A stretch of 64,000 bases of DNA from Nafulsella turpanensis ZLM-10 (GCF_000346615.1 NZ_ANNU01000035.1:34136-98135); one strand, 5' to 3'. Shown: positions 26,773 through 36,133, counted from the first letter of the stretch. Notes: generated by a model from the letters alone, not told the origin. Made by a program: numbers and translations.

Positions 26773-29331
26773 TTACTTTTTATTATCCTTCTCTTCTTTT
26801 TCTTCTTTCTTCTTTTCTTTTTTAGTCAGCGTCAGCTCTTCCGCTTCGGCTTTATGATCTGCCAGAATGGTATCCCCTTCCTGTAAGCCTCCTTTCAGGA
26901 TTTCCTCCGCTACCTGGTCTTCCAGATACTTCTGGATGGCCCTGTTCAGCGGACGGGCACCATATTGCTGGTCGTAACCTTTCTCGGCCAGAAAGTCCTT
27001 CGCCTTTTCGGTCAGCTCAATATTGTAGCCCAGCGATTTTACGCGGTTAAACAACTTGCCGAGCGATATATCGATGATGCGGTGAATATCTTCCCGCTGT
27101 AGCGAGTTAAACACAATCACATCGTCGAGGCGGTTCAGGAATTCAGGGCTAAAGGCCTTGCGCAGTGCATTCTGGATGGTCGATTTCATAATCTCATCCG
27201 AATTTTCTCTGCGATTAGCCGTAGCAAAACCTACACCGGCACCGAAGTCCTTCAGGTCACGCACCCCAATATTGGAGGTCATGATGATGATGGTATTCCG
27301 GAAGTCGACACGACGACCAAGACCATCGGTAAGAATACCATCGTCCAGCACCTGCAGGAGGAGGTTAAACACATCCGGGTGCGCTTTCTCAATCTCGTCG
27401 AGCAATACCACTGAGTAAGGCTTACGGCGTACTTTCTCTGTCAGCTGACCACCTTCTTCATAACCTACATAACCAGGAGGTGCTCCAACCAGGCGGGATA
27501 CGGAGAATTTCTCCATATACTCACTCATATCGATACGGATGAGGGTATCTTCCTTATCGAAGAGGTAAGTCGACAGCACCTTGGCAAGCTCTGTTTTACC
27601 TACACCTGTAGGGCCGAGGAATACAAAGGAACCAATCGGCTTCTTCGGATCTTTAAGGCCTACGCGGGTACGCTGTATGGCTTTTACCAGCTTTTTAATG
27701 GCTTCATCCTGGCCAATAACGTTGCGCTTGAGCTCTTCGCCCATTCCGAGTAGCTTATTGCTTTCGTTCTGCGCCACACGCTTGGTAGGAATGCCCGTCA
27801 TCATGGCAATTACCTCGGCTACGTTGTCTTCATTTACTTCGTAGCGCTTGGTGCGGGTTTCTTCTTCCCAGCGTTTTTTAGCAGATTCCAGCTGTTCAAT
27901 CAGCTTTTTCTCCTTATCGCGCAGCTGGGCTGCCTCTTCGTACTTCTGGCTTTTCACAACCCGGTTTTTCTCTACCTTAATATCTTCGATATCGCTTTCG
28001 AGCTTTACAATCTCGTCGGGCACGTGAATATTATTGATGTGCACGCGCGCTCCGGCCTCATCGAGCACGTCAATGGCCTTATCCGGAAGGAAGCGGTCGC
28101 TGATATAGCGGTCGGATAACTTCACGCAGGCATCAATCGCTTCCTGGGTATAGTTTACATGGTGGTGTTCCTCGTACTTATCCTTAATGTTGTGCAGGAT
28201 CTCTACGGTTTCTTCCACGGTAGTAGCATCGACCATTACCATCTGGAAACGGCGGGCCAGGGCACCATCTTTCTCGATGTACTGGCGGTACTCGTCAAGG
28301 GTAGTGGCACCAATACATTGGATTTCGCCACGGGCAAGGGCCGGCTTAAACATATTGGAGGCATCGAGCGAGCCTGAGGCTCCACCGGCACCAACAATGG
28401 TGTGCAGCTCATCGATAAACAGGATTACGTCCGGAGATTTCTCCAGTTCGTTCATTACGGCCTTCATTCTTTCCTCGAACTGACCGCGGTATTTGGTGCC
28501 GGCCACCAGCGACGCAAGGTCGAGGGTTACCACACGCTTGTTAAACAGCACGCGCGATACCTTCCGCTGAATGATTCGAAGGGCCAGACCTTCCGCGATA
28601 GCGGTTTTACCAACACCAGGCTCACCAATCAGGATAGGGTTGTTCTTTTTACGACGGCTCAGAATCTGCGCCACGCGTTCAATTTCATCTTCACGCCCTA
28701 CTATAGGGTCAAGTTTGTCGTCTTCGGCCAGTTTGGTGAGGTCACGCCCGAAATTATCAAGCACAGGGGTACGGGATTTCTCCGCTCCTTTGCCGGAGCT
28801 TTCGCGTCCGGAAGAGGATCCGCTTCCGCCGAAGATTCGGTTACCATCGTCATTGTCATCGTCTGTATCGGACGAGGCCATCGGGTTCTCCGTCTGGTAT
28901 TCCAGTAATTCTTTCACGACATCATAGGTAACATCGAATTTCTCCAGTATCTGGGTAGCAATATTATCTTCATCACGCAGAATGGAGAGCAGCAGGTGCT
29001 CAGTACCAATCAGCTGACTTTTAAATATTTTTGCTTCAAGATAAGTAATTTTCAGTACCTTCTCCGACTGGCGGGTAAGGGGTATATTGGCAAGGTTCTT
29101 CACCTGGTGGGTGGCAGTCCCTTTCGTTGCCCGTTCTACGGATGTACGTAATTCATCTAAAGAAATACCAATCTTCTTGAGCAGGCCTACGGCAACACCT
29201 TCGCCCTCCCGGATCATGCCCAGTAACAGATGTTCTGTACCTATGTAATCATGTCCCAGACGAAGCGCTTCCTCCCTACTAAGTGATATTACTTCTTTTA
29301 CTCTATTCGAAAATTTAGCTTCCATACTCAA
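26773..29331 (-). CDS. clpC: ATP-dependent Clp protease ATP-binding subunit ClpC
   Basis: An 852-residue Hsp100 unfoldase that feeds proteins to ClpP. Two Clp-N repeats occupy residues 1-145, followed by a low-complexity Ser/Asp linker (about 150-185). The first AAA+ module has Walker A GEPGVGKT at 236-243 and FIDELH; a UVR-like middle domain (about 445-490, [20 protein letters not shown]) marks it as ClpC rather than ClpA or ClpB. The second module has GPTGVGKT at 573-580 and [13 protein letters not shown]. The C-terminus is lysine- and glutamate-rich. It lies 92 bases downstream of the wbqC-like gene. Confidence 0.95.
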   Translation of the reverse strand: MSMEAKFSNRVKEVISLSREEALRLGHDYIGTEHLLLGMIREGEGVAVGLLKKIGISLDELRTSVERATKGTATHQVKNLANIPLTRQSEKVLKITYLEAKIFKSQLIGTEHLLLSILRDEDNIATQILEKFDVTYDVVKELLEYQTENPMASSDTDDDNDDGNRIFGGSGSSSGRESSGKGAEKSRTPVLDNFGRDLTKLAEDDKLDPIVGREDEIERVAQILSRRKKNNPILIGEPGVGKTAIAEGLALRIIQRKVSRVLFNKRVVTLDLASLVAGTKYRGQFEERMKAVMNELEKSPDVILFIDELHTIVGAGGASGSLDASNMFKPALARGEIQCIGATTLDEYRQYIEKDGALARRFQMVMVDATTVEETVEILHNIKDKYEEHHHVNYTQEAIDACVKLSDRYISDRFLPDKAIDVLDEAGARVHINNIHVPDEIVKLESDIEDIKVEKNRVVKSQKYEEAAQLRDKEKKLIEQLESAKKRWEEETRTKRYEVNEDNVAEVIAMMTGIPTKRVAQNESNKLLGMGEELKRNVIGQDEAIKKLVKAIQRTRVGLKDPKKPIGSFVFLGPTGVGKTELAKVLSTYLFDKEDTLIRIDMSEYMEKFSVSRLVGAPPGYVGYEEGGQLTEKVRRKPYSVVLLDEIEKAHPDVFNLLLQVLDDGILTDGLGRRVDFRNTIIIMTSNIGVRDLKDFGAGVGFATANRRENSDEIMKSTIQNALRKAFSPEFLNRLDDVIVFNSLQREDIHRIIDISLGKLFNRVKSLGYNIELTEKAKDFLAEKGYDQQYGARPLNRAIQKYLEDQVAEEILKGGLQEGDTILADHKAEAEELTLTKKEKKKEEKEEKDNKK

Positions 29332-29423
29332 GTTGGGTATATATATGCAAAATGTTTTATTTCTCTTGTGGATGAGTTCTTCTCTAAATATAGAACATCT
29401 AACGTAAAAACGAAATATGATTT

Positions 29424-30071
29424 TTAAATGTTCAAACTGAGGTCGGCAGATTTATGTAAGATAAGATTAGCCGAAGGTCCTTCGCAGAAAAGCAGGTCCA
29501 CAATACTTAAATTATAGGCAAAATCTTTGCCAAAAATTTGATTATAAGGCACCGGCCTGTAAATTTTATTGGCAAGCGGCCCTTTTTTTGGATTTATGCG
29601 TGTCCTGTAATCCAGAACAGCAGGATTTGTATTATCTAAATACGAGTCGGTAAAGCCTAGGGTTGTTTCCATCTGCAGTAATTTCAGACATAATGTCAGC
29701 AGTTCATAGTTCAATTCCCACAGCTGCGCAGGCTCTTTTTTATAGATATCTTCGAAGTAAGGAGCATAATGTTCGAAGAAGGGTGCTTTTCCATAAGCGG
29801 CCTGTAAAGCTCGCCAGTGTTGCTGCACCCACTTCTGCCGGTAGTCTATGGCAATATGACTGGTTTTCACCTTCTTACCACCTCCTTTTACCGGTACTGT
29901 CAGCTTTTCGAGCTGGTGTGGCCCTTTAATATAACAGCGGTTCCGGTAGGTTTGCTTTACATAATGCTCGTGCGCATCGAGCAGCACCAGCCTGCCGGCG
30001 GCCAGGAGCACAAAGTATTCCAGCGGTGGTAAATATTGCAGCTCAACTAGTATGGCAGGCTTTTCCTTCAT
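29424..30071 (-). CDS. WbqC family protein
   Basis: The 215-residue product matches the WbqC family: VELQYLPPLEYFVLLAAGRL at the start, then YVKQTYRNRCYIKGPHQLEK, LTVPVKGGGKKVKTSHIAID, and WRALQAAYGKAPFFEHYAPY. Members are often found near glycan genes and have a histidine- and tyrosine-rich core, but the reaction is not established to my knowledge. It is on the same strand as clpC and diverges from the acyltransferase gene. Confidence 0.85.
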   Translation of the reverse strand: MKEKPAILVELQYLPPLEYFVLLAAGRLVLLDAHEHYVKQTYRNRCYIKGPHQLEKLTVPVKGGGKKVKTSHIAIDYRQKWVQQHWRALQAAYGKAPFFEHYAPYFEDIYKKEPAQLWELNYELLTLCLKLLQMETTLGFTDSYLDNTNPAVLDYRTRINPKKGPLANKIYRPVPYNQIFGKDFAYNLSIVDLLFCEGPSANLILHKSADLSLNI

Positions 30072-30221
30072 CTTATCTTTTCAGCTTCATTGATTACTTC
30101 CCTTAAAAGTAAAGCAATTTATTTAAAAACGAGCCCTGGCTGTACGGTAGTGCAATATTTTAGTACATCTGCCATGATTGCTCCCTATTTATCTGCAAAT
30201 TTGCAGCCTAAACCTGTAAGC

Positions 30222-31079
30222 ATGTTTCTGATAAGGATTTTGGCACGCCTGCCCTTTCCGCTCGTGTATGGACTTTCGGCTGTACTGGCATGGCTCCTCG
30301 ACAAGGTGGTAAGATACCGGCGGAAGGTGATTGAGGATAACCTACGATTTGCCTTTCCGGAAAAAGCCCCTGAGGAAATCCGGCAGTTACGGCGGAAGTT
30401 CTACCTCCATTTTACCGACCTCTGGCTGGAGGCATTTAAAGGACTGGAAATGTCGGAGCAGGAATATCGGAAGCGGGTAAAGCTGCTGAACCCTGAACCC
30501 CTCTTCCAGTTCCTGAAGGAAGGGAGGCCGGTAATGGTGCTGTCTTCCCACCGCTCAGGCTGGGAGTGGCTTACACCTTCTCATAGCCTTATCTTAAACG
30601 TGCCTATCGACGCCACCTATAAAAAGGTGCAAAGCCAGTTTTTTGAGAAACTGATGTACCAGATCCGCAGCCGCTTTGGCGCGAGAATGGTTGAAAAGCA
30701 GGAGCTTCTCCGCGACAGCATCCGCCGAAACCATATCCCCCGCTTACTGGCCATTATGTCGGACCAAAGCCCCCATAAAGCCCTTAACAGCCTGTGGATT
30801 CCTTTTATGAATCGCCCTGCTCCTTTTTACAATGCTTCGGAAAAGCTGGCAAGGAAGCTAAAGATGCCGGTAATATATGCCGATATGCAAAGAGTAAAGC
30901 GCGGACACTACGAGGTTATTTTCCGGCTGATTACCGATAATCCTGAGACAATGCCCGAAAATAAAATTACCGAAACCTATGTGCAGCTCATAGAAGAAGG
31001 CATCCGCCAGGCACCTGCCGATTACCTCTGGTCACACAGGCGCTGGAAGCACCGCCCGCCAGAAGAATTGCAGTCTTAA
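30222..31079 (+). CDS. LpxL/HtrB-like lysophospholipid acyltransferase
   Basis: A 285-residue membrane-anchored acyltransferase that probably adds a secondary acyl chain to lipid A or an aminolipid. An N-terminal hydrophobic segment (LARLPFPLVYGLSAVLAWLL) is followed by the HX4E catalytic motif in SSHRSGWEW (His110, Glu115) and SDQSPHKALNSLWIPFMNRP, the second family block. ATG 30222 is preferred to the earlier frame start at 30090, since the added residues do not resemble the family and the usual length is about 290. Its last codons overlap the convergent tsaC/sua5-like gene by 4 bases. Confidence 0.88.
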   Translation: MFLIRILARLPFPLVYGLSAVLAWLLDKVVRYRRKVIEDNLRFAFPEKAPEEIRQLRRKFYLHFTDLWLEAFKGLEMSEQEYRKRVKLLNPEPLFQFLKEGRPVMVLSSHRSGWEWLTPSHSLILNVPIDATYKKVQSQFFEKLMYQIRSRFGARMVEKQELLRDSIRRNHIPRLLAIMSDQSPHKALNSLWIPFMNRPAPFYNASEKLARKLKMPVIYADMQRVKRGHYEVIFRLITDNPETMPENKITETYVQLIEEGIRQAPADYLWSHRRWKHRPPEELQS

Positions 31080-31711
31080 ACTTCGGCAAATTTAGTAATA
31101 TCGCCGGCTCCCTCGCGTATCACCTCCATCATATCGCCGGTACAGTCAATTACGGTGGAAGGAACATTATTTCCCGGCCCTCCATCAATCACCACATCCA
31201 CCAGGTTTTTATACTTCTCAAAAATCAACTCAGGATCGGTAGTGTATTCCAGCACATCGTCCTCATCGAGTACCGAAGTGGTAATAATAGGGTTACCCAG
31301 GCGCTCTACCAGCAGGCGGGGTATGTTGTGGTCGGGCACCCGTATTCCTACAGTTTTTTTCTTGGCATGAATAATCTTTGGCACCTTACTGCTGGCATCG
31401 AGAATAAAGGTAAAGGGGCCGGGCAATGCTTTTTTCATCACCTTAAAAACAGGAGTACTAATGCTCTTTACATACTCCGATATGTGACTGATGTCCTGGC
31501 AGATAAACGACAGCATGGTTTTATCGACCGGCACTCCTTTTATTTGGCACACCCGCTCCACAGCCTTCTGGTTAAAAATATCGCAGCCAATACCATATAT
31601 GGTGTCGGTAGGGTAAATAACCACTCCTCCATCGCGGAGCACTTCCATTACTCGGTGTATTCGGCGGGGATCTGGATTATCGGGGTGGATTTTGAGCAAT
31701 TCTGCAGCCAT
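31076..31711 (-). CDS. L-threonylcarbamoyladenylate synthase (TsaC/Sua5/YrdC)
   Basis: This enzyme makes threonylcarbamoyl-AMP from threonine, bicarbonate and ATP for the t6A modification at position 37 of tRNAs. From ATG 31711 the protein has 211 residues, matching the YrdC domain alone. Visible features are VIYPTDTIYGIGCDI, the KGVPVDKTMLSFICQDI binding-pocket segment, ALPGPFTFIL, and TVGIRVPDHNIPRLLVERLG. The frame extends upstream to 31789, but the extra 26 residues have no family match. Confidence 0.93.
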   Translation of the reverse strand: MAAELLKIHPDNPDPRRIHRVMEVLRDGGVVIYPTDTIYGIGCDIFNQKAVERVCQIKGVPVDKTMLSFICQDISHISEYVKSISTPVFKVMKKALPGPFTFILDASSKVPKIIHAKKKTVGIRVPDHNIPRLLVERLGNPIITTSVLDEDDVLEYTTDPELIFEKYKNLVDVVIDGGPGNNVPSTVIDCTGDMMEVIREGAGDITKFAEV

Positions 31712-31894
31712 ATTCTTTAATATTGTAGTGATGGATTTGCGGAACAGGAAAGTAGAGACGGGTGGCATTACCCCTTCCTGTACCGGCAAAGAACTAATTC
31801 CTAATTAATTTCCGTTCTTACCCGAAAAACGGCGTTTGTTGATACAAATACAAGCAGCACCATTTTTGTTTAGCCAACTAAAGAAACTATTTAT

Positions 31895-31902
31895 TAATTT
31901 TG
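31895..31902 (+). promoter_or_regulatory. -7 box for mltG
   Basis: TAATTTTG matches TAnnTTTG and lies 60 bases before ATG 31962. TTTG occurs upstream at 31865-31868, but at 26 bases, longer than usual. Confidence 0.55.
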
Positions 31903-31961
31903 CAGCCATTGTGGCTAAAAAAGGCGGTGCCTTCTGCTGCATATAATTTAGTAAAAAACAG

Positions 31962-32996
31962 ATGAAAAACAGAAAAATACTCCTTGTAGGGCTGGTCGTG
32001 TTTTCGGTTTTATTAACCTCCTTCTCCTTTTATGCTTACCAGATTGTTTTTACCCCAAACATACTGGTAGAGCAGGAAGACCGCTCCCTTATTATCCAGC
32101 CAGAGGAAAGTTTTGAGGAGTTAAGGAAACGCCTGCACAAAGAAGGCATTATCCAGGACATGATTTCTTTTAGCTTTTTAAGCAAGCTGATGGAATATCC
32201 TGAAAATGTAAAGCCCGGGCACTATGTACTGAAAAAGGATATGAGCAACCTGGAAGCTATTCGACTCCTGCGCTCCGGCATGCAAACGCCGGTAAATGTT
32301 ACCTTTAATAATGTGCGTACCAAAGAGCTGCTGGCAAAGGAGCTTTCAGAAAACCTGATGGCGGAAGAGGAGGAGTTGTACCGCCTCATGCACGACTCGG
32401 CCACGCTGGCCCGCTATGGCTTCGACAGCCTTAATGTTGTAAGCATGTTTATTCCGAATACTTACGAGTTCTTCTGGACTACCTCTGCAGAGGAGGTATT
32501 TGAACGGATGCATGAAGAGTATGAGAAGTTCTGGAACGAAGAACGAAGAGCAAAAGCAGAGCAGCTAGGGCTGAATCCAAAGGAAGTGAGTGTACTGGCT
32601 TCTATTGTAAAGGCCGAAACCAGCAAAAGAGATGAAATGCCCCGCGTGGCCGGCGTTTACCTGAACCGCCTCGACAAAAATATGAGGCTGGAAGCAGACC
32701 CTACCCTTATTTTTGCTGCCAATGACTTTACCATTCGCCGTGTGCTGAACGAGCATAAGAAAATAGACTCGCCTTATAATACCTATATGTATGCAGGGCT
32801 ACCTCCAGGGCCTATTAATGTGCCGTCCATTACAGCCATTGATGCGGTTTTAAACGCCGAGGATCACCGGTTTCTCTTCTTCTGCGCCCGGGAAGATTTC
32901 TCGGGTTACCATAATTTTGCCGCCACCTACCGCGAGCATTTACGCAATGCCCGCAAATGGCAGCAGGCCCTGAACAAGCAAAAAGTTTACAGATAG
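31962..32996 (+). CDS. mltG: Endolytic peptidoglycan transglycosylase MltG (YceG-like)
   Basis: MltG cuts new glycan strands in the periplasm and is thought to set their length. The 344-residue protein has an N-terminal membrane anchor (about residues 8-27), a LysM-like segment around IIQPEESFEELRKRLHKEGI, and the catalytic block VLASIVKAETSKRDEMPRVA with Glu219. RLEADPTLIFA, SPYNTYMYAGLPPGPINVPS and the final FCAREDFSGYHNFAATYREH are all hallmark segments. A hairpin terminator follows about 70 bases after the stop codon. Confidence 0.95.
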   Translation: MKNRKILLVGLVVFSVLLTSFSFYAYQIVFTPNILVEQEDRSLIIQPEESFEELRKRLHKEGIIQDMISFSFLSKLMEYPENVKPGHYVLKKDMSNLEAIRLLRSGMQTPVNVTFNNVRTKELLAKELSENLMAEEEELYRLMHDSATLARYGFDSLNVVSMFIPNTYEFFWTTSAEEVFERMHEEYEKFWNEERRAKAEQLGLNPKEVSVLASIVKAETSKRDEMPRVAGVYLNRLDKNMRLEADPTLIFAANDFTIRRVLNEHKKIDSPYNTYMYAGLPPGPINVPSITAIDAVLNAEDHRFLFFCAREDFSGYHNFAATYREHLRNARKWQQALNKQKVYR

Positions 32997-33068
32997 TACA
33001 TGCTATAGGCAACAGGCCCTTTTGCACTTTTAGAAAAAATTTTAATTACGCATCTTTGACCCCAACAG

Positions 33069-33097
33069 CAGGCAGTTTTTCTGCCTGTTTGTGTTTT
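33069..33097 (+). terminator. Terminator after mltG, close to the thioesterase start
   Basis: CAGGCAG (33069-33075) and CTGCCTG (33081-33087) form a 7-base stem with a T5 loop, followed by TTTGTGTTTT. It sits just 13 bases before ATG 33110, so it could either end mltG transcripts or act in the leader of the next gene. Confidence 0.6.
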
Positions 33098-33109
33098 AAG
33101 CGCCAAATC

Positions 33110-33535
33110 ATGTTTACTGCAGAAAACCAGCTAAGAGTACGCTATGCCGAAACCGACCAGATGGGCTATGTATACTATGGCAACTATGCTACCTATTACG
33201 AAATAAGCCGCACCGAAGCCATCCGGGCCCTGGGCCTCTCCTATAAAACCCTGGAGGAGGAAATGGGGGTAATGATGCCTGTGCTGGAAAACTACAGCAA
33301 GTACCTGCAGCCGGCCCGGTACGATGACCAGCTGCGGATAGTGGTAAAAATCCCTGAAATGCCAACGGCCCGGATTACCTTTACCTATGAGATTTATAAT
33401 GAGGAGAATACCCTCCTCCATACAGGCAAAACGGTACTGGTGTTCGTCAATAAAGAAAGCGGAAGGCCCTGCCGTATCCCGGAGCGAATGATGGACCTTC
33501 TGGCTCCTTATTTTGAAAATGAAAAAGAAAGTTGA
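33110..33535 (+). CDS. YbgC/FadM-type acyl-CoA thioesterase
   Basis: A 141-residue single-hotdog thioesterase that cleaves acyl-CoA thioesters. VRYAETDQMGYVYYGNYATY is the active-site signature, with the catalytic Asp before QMG, and SRTEAIRALGLSYKTLEEEM follows in the central helix. The frame is open from 32957, but residues before ATG 33110 have no family match and overlap the upstream terminator. The next gene (BrkB-like) overlaps its last 17 bases, so the two are translationally coupled. Confidence 0.9.
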   Translation: MFTAENQLRVRYAETDQMGYVYYGNYATYYEISRTEAIRALGLSYKTLEEEMGVMMPVLENYSKYLQPARYDDQLRIVVKIPEMPTARITFTYEIYNEENTLLHTGKTVLVFVNKESGRPCRIPERMMDLLAPYFENEKES

Positions 33536-34511
33536 ATTAACCATCAGGAATTCGGCCCTGTGCCGAAGGATGCTGTACGGCCTGTCCCGGGTGCGGATCA
33601 GGGACCGGCAGGTTTCCCTGTTGCGGATTCTGCTTATCTTTTTCAGGAAAATAAAGAAAGATGATATTTTTGAGCAGGCCTATGGCGTTGCTTTTAATCT
33701 TACGCTTTCAGTATTTCCGGCCATCATCTTCCTTTTTACGCTCCTGCCCTATCTGCCATTTATCGACGAGGTGCAGATAATGGCTTTTCTAAAGGACCTG
33801 ATGCCCCCGACGGTTTACAAAACCGCCGATTCTACAATTCGCGACATTTTAAGCCGCCCCCGAACAGGCCTGCTTTCTTTCGGTGTTGTCTTTGCCCTTT
33901 ACCTGGCGACCAATGGCATGCGCTCGCTTATGAATGCCTTTAACCGCATCTTCCAGACGAGAGAAAAGAGGAGCTTTTTAAAGGCCAACCTGATGGCGAC
34001 CCTGCTCACGCTCATCCTCTCGCTCATGCTCATTGGAGCTGTAGCGATGCTGGTCGTGGGGCAGTTTACCATTAAATGGCTGTACCACCAGGCTTCCATG
34101 CTGGAGGCATACGAGTTTTACCTCCTGCTCTTTTTGCGCTTTCTTATTATGCTGCTGGGCTTTTTGTTGACGATCTCTGTTATTTATTACCTCGCTCCTT
34201 CTATCCAGGATCGCTGGCATTTTATTTCTCCAGGCTCTCTGCTGGCCTCCCTGCTGTGCATGGCAGCATCCTTCCTGTTCTCTTCCTATATCACGAACTT
34301 TGGTACCTACAATAAGCTGTATGGTTCCATTGGTGCCCTCATTGCCCTGATGATCTGGCTCTACATGCTGTCGGCCATTTTGCTGGCAGGTTTTACGCTC
34401 AATGCGAGTATAGATGTAGCACTGCTAAGAAGAGGGGTAAAAACAAAGGAGCCCAGCCCTATGAAAATTGAACACATAGAGCTGGGCCAGCCTGTACAGA
34501 AGCAAAGCTAA
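33519..34511 (+). CDS. YihY/BrkB family inner-membrane protein
   Basis: A 330-residue polytopic membrane protein of the YihY (BrkB-like) family. About six helices are visible: AYGVAFNLTLSVFPAIIFLF, then the long TGLLSFGVVFALYLATNGMR, LMATLLTLILSLMLIGAVAM, FLRFLIMLLGFLLTISVIYY, the SPGSLLASLLCMAASFLFSS block, and GSIGALIALMIWLYMLSAIL. The function of the family is not settled. ATG 33519 is preferred to TTG 33513. It ends immediately before the stop of the convergent epimerase. Confidence 0.9.
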   Translation: MKKKVELTIRNSALCRRMLYGLSRVRIRDRQVSLLRILLIFFRKIKKDDIFEQAYGVAFNLTLSVFPAIIFLFTLLPYLPFIDEVQIMAFLKDLMPPTVYKTADSTIRDILSRPRTGLLSFGVVFALYLATNGMRSLMNAFNRIFQTREKRSFLKANLMATLLTLILSLMLIGAVAMLVVGQFTIKWLYHQASMLEAYEFYLLLFLRFLIMLLGFLLTISVIYYLAPSIQDRWHFISPGSLLASLLCMAASFLFSSYITNFGTYNKLYGSIGALIALMIWLYMLSAILLAGFTLNASIDVALLRRGVKTKEPSPMKIEHIELGQPVQKQS

Positions 34512-35414
34512 TTAAACGCTCTGCTCTGCATAAGATCCTAACTTCAAATCTTCAATGGCATTATAGGGAGCCCGTGGGGTCCACTCTAAAAACTCCATTG
34601 CCTTAGCGCCCGATACATTCTGGCTCAGGCACAGGGCATCGGCAAAAGGCCCCAGCTCCTGCCGGGCTTCTTTCAACGGCCACGACTGTGTTTTACCTTC
34701 CTGCCCGGCACCAACACTGGCAGCCTCTGCCAGCTCCCGCACGGTAAAGCTCTGTCCATTATCTACAGCATTATATATTTCGCCGGCTTTTCCCTTGGTA
34801 AGGGCCAGGACATAGAGCCTGGCAAGGTCTTCAATTTCGACCATCGGCCAGAGGTTTTCGCCGTCGCCAATATAACGCGCCGCATCGCCCTCGTAGGCGG
34901 AGCGCGCCAGCATGGCAGGGATTCCTCCGCCCAGGCCATACACAATACCCGGTCTTATAATTACCACGTTCAGGCTTTTGGCGGCTTCGGCAGCCACTAA
35001 TCTTTTTTCAGTATCTGCCCGCCATTCAACCATCGGGATGGGGTTGGTTGGCGTAACTTCACTCGCTTTTTCCGGACCGGTATTGCCCAGAACCCATACG
35101 CCACTGGTGTAAATAAAGCGCTTCGTGGTACCGGCAAAAACGTCCATCACTGCATCTACCGCTGCACGATCGGCTTCGGCCGGCTTTTGCGGGTCCTGCG
35201 CCAGGTGAATGGCTGCATCTGCTTTCTGCAGGTAAGGTTTCCATTTTTCAGTTTCCTGAAGATCGGCCGCCACCGGCTCCACTCCCAGTTCTTCCAGAAT
35301 GTGCCGGTGCGACTCTTTACTGGTAAGTCCTGTTACTTCATGTCCTTCTTCTTTCAATTGGCTGCAAACGGCCCGTCCGATATAGCCTGTAGCGCCTGTT
35401 ACAAAAATTTTCAT
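34512..35414 (-). CDS. NAD-dependent epimerase/dehydratase family protein
   Basis: An atypical/extended short-chain dehydrogenase-like protein of 300 residues. The N-terminal NAD(P)-binding motif is FVTGATGYIGRAV, an acidic loop follows (LQETEKWKPY), and RFIYTSGVWVLG carries a Tyr but no matching downstream YxxxK, so catalysis may be altered. IIRPGIVYGLGGGIPAML and IEDLARLYVLALT are typical of the family. The substrate is unknown. Unusually for this organism, it has a strong Shine-Dalgarno sequence upstream. Confidence 0.85.
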   Translation of the reverse strand: MKIFVTGATGYIGRAVCSQLKEEGHEVTGLTSKESHRHILEELGVEPVAADLQETEKWKPYLQKADAAIHLAQDPQKPAEADRAAVDAVMDVFAGTTKRFIYTSGVWVLGNTGPEKASEVTPTNPIPMVEWRADTEKRLVAAEAAKSLNVVIIRPGIVYGLGGGIPAMLARSAYEGDAARYIGDGENLWPMVEIEDLARLYVLALTKGKAGEIYNAVDNGQSFTVRELAEAASVGAGQEGKTQSWPLKEARQELGPFADALCLSQNVSGAKAMEFLEWTPRAPYNAIEDLKLGSYAEQSV

Positions 35415-35420
35415 AGATTA

Positions 35421-35428
35421 CCTCCTTT
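35421..35428 (-). promoter_or_regulatory. Strong Shine-Dalgarno site of the epimerase gene
   Basis: On the minus strand AAAGGAGG lies 6 bases before the ATG at 35414. This is optimal spacing for 16S rRNA pairing and is exceptional here, where other genes lack such sites. Confidence 0.7.
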
Positions 35429-35702
35429 TATTCTTTACTGATATCTTATTACTATATTTCAATCCGCCTCGAAAGGCCTTATTTAAGTAAAGCACTAAAC
35501 CTGAAATGGTTTGACCCAACCTCATAATTATTTCATTTTTAACGCCTTAAGTTTTAAAATGGCTCGCAAGCAGTTCTAAAATCCCAGCAAGGGGTTGTCC
35601 CAAGCGATTTTCCGCGTCTGATTTGTGCTGCTGGTTTCCTTAAGCGACTCCTGTCGGGCTATGGACCCTCAATTGGATTTAGAGGAAATGCAAATGCCGA
35701 CT

Positions 35703-35749
35703 AGTAAGGCAGGAGCAAGCAGGCTCCTTCGGCTTGCTCCTGCCTTACT
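35703..35749. repeat. Perfect 18-base inverted repeat without a T-run
   Basis: AGTAAGGCAGGAGCAAGC at 35703-35720 is exactly complementary to 35732-35749, with an 11-base loop. No T-run follows on either side, so it is not an ordinary terminator. Confidence 0.85.
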
Positions 35750-35890
35750 GAGTAGAAAGAGGCAGAAGCCTGGAAGGCCTGCCTGCTAAGGTTTGTTGAT
35801 ACGAAAGGAGAAGCAACCAACTGAGGTTCAGCACCTTTCAGAAAGGGTGTTACTGAGGCTGCAAAAAAACTAATTTTTTCCTGCACAGGC

Positions 35891-35921
35891 TTTGCAGAAA
35901 TCAAAAGCCTTGCTACATTTG
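35891..35921 (+). promoter_or_regulatory. Promoter of tRNA-Ser
   Basis: TTTG at 35891-35894 and TACATTTG at 35914-35921 are 19 bases apart, a full match to the Bacteroidota -33/-7 promoter, 58 bases before the tRNA. Confidence 0.75.
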
Positions 35922-35979
35922 CACTCGCTACAGACAGCCAGCAACCTACTTTTTCACTGGCTCATAGCGCAAACGACCC

Positions 35980-36066
35980 AGAGGAGTGGCAGAGCGGTCG
36001 AATGCGGCGGTCTTGAAAACCGTTGACCCTTCGCGGGGTCCGGGGGTTCGAATCCCTCCTCCTCTG
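35980..36066 (+). tRNA. tRNA-Ser (anticodon UGA)
   Basis: An 87-base type II tRNA. The 7-base acceptor arms AGAGGAG (35980-35986) and CTCCTCT (36059-36065) pair fully, with G36066 as discriminator. The anticodon loop CTTGAAA gives anticodon TGA, flanked by the stem GCGGT/ACCGT. A long variable arm (GACCCTTCGCGGGGTC) confirms serine. The T arm has TTCGAAT. CCA is not encoded. A terminator follows at 36072-36103, and an AT-rich island begins right after it. Confidence 0.96.
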
Positions 36067-36077
36067 CAAATAAAGCC
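36066..36077 (+). repeat. Direct repeat, candidate left attachment site
   Basis: GCAAATAAAGCC begins at the tRNA-Ser discriminator base and recurs exactly at 47530-47541, 11.46 kb away. The match is short, so chance is possible. Confidence 0.35.
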
Positions 36078-36103
36078 CTTAGAAGCAATTCTGAGGGCTT
36101 TTT
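36072..36103 (+). terminator. Terminator of tRNA-Ser
   Basis: AAGCCCT pairs with AGGGCTT (36073-36079 and 36094-36100), the stem continuing with AGAA/TTCT around a GCAA loop, followed by a T-run to 36103. Its 5' arm overlaps the 12-base direct repeat at 36066-36077. Confidence 0.8.
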
Positions 36104-36109
36104 CAGTTT

Positions 36110-36133
36110 ATTGGGGAACACATTGGGGAACAC
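36110..36133 (+). repeat. Tandem 12-base repeat beside the tRNA
   Basis: ATTGGGGAACAC occurs twice in direct succession (36110-36121 and 36122-36133), 44 bases after the tRNA end. It may be integrase arm-site repeats or a remnant of an integrated element. Confidence 0.6.

Larger units (their letters stand above)
35415..35979. other. Intergenic region between the epimerase gene and tRNA-Ser
   Basis: No convincing gene is present. The region holds the epimerase ribosome site (35421-35428), a perfect 18-base inverted repeat (35703-35749), and the tRNA-Ser promoter (35891-35921). Confidence 0.6.

Noticed and set aside
33051..33058. CATCTTTG as a -7 box for the thioesterase gene
   Set aside because: It lacks the leading T of TAnnTTTG and has no well-spaced -33 element.
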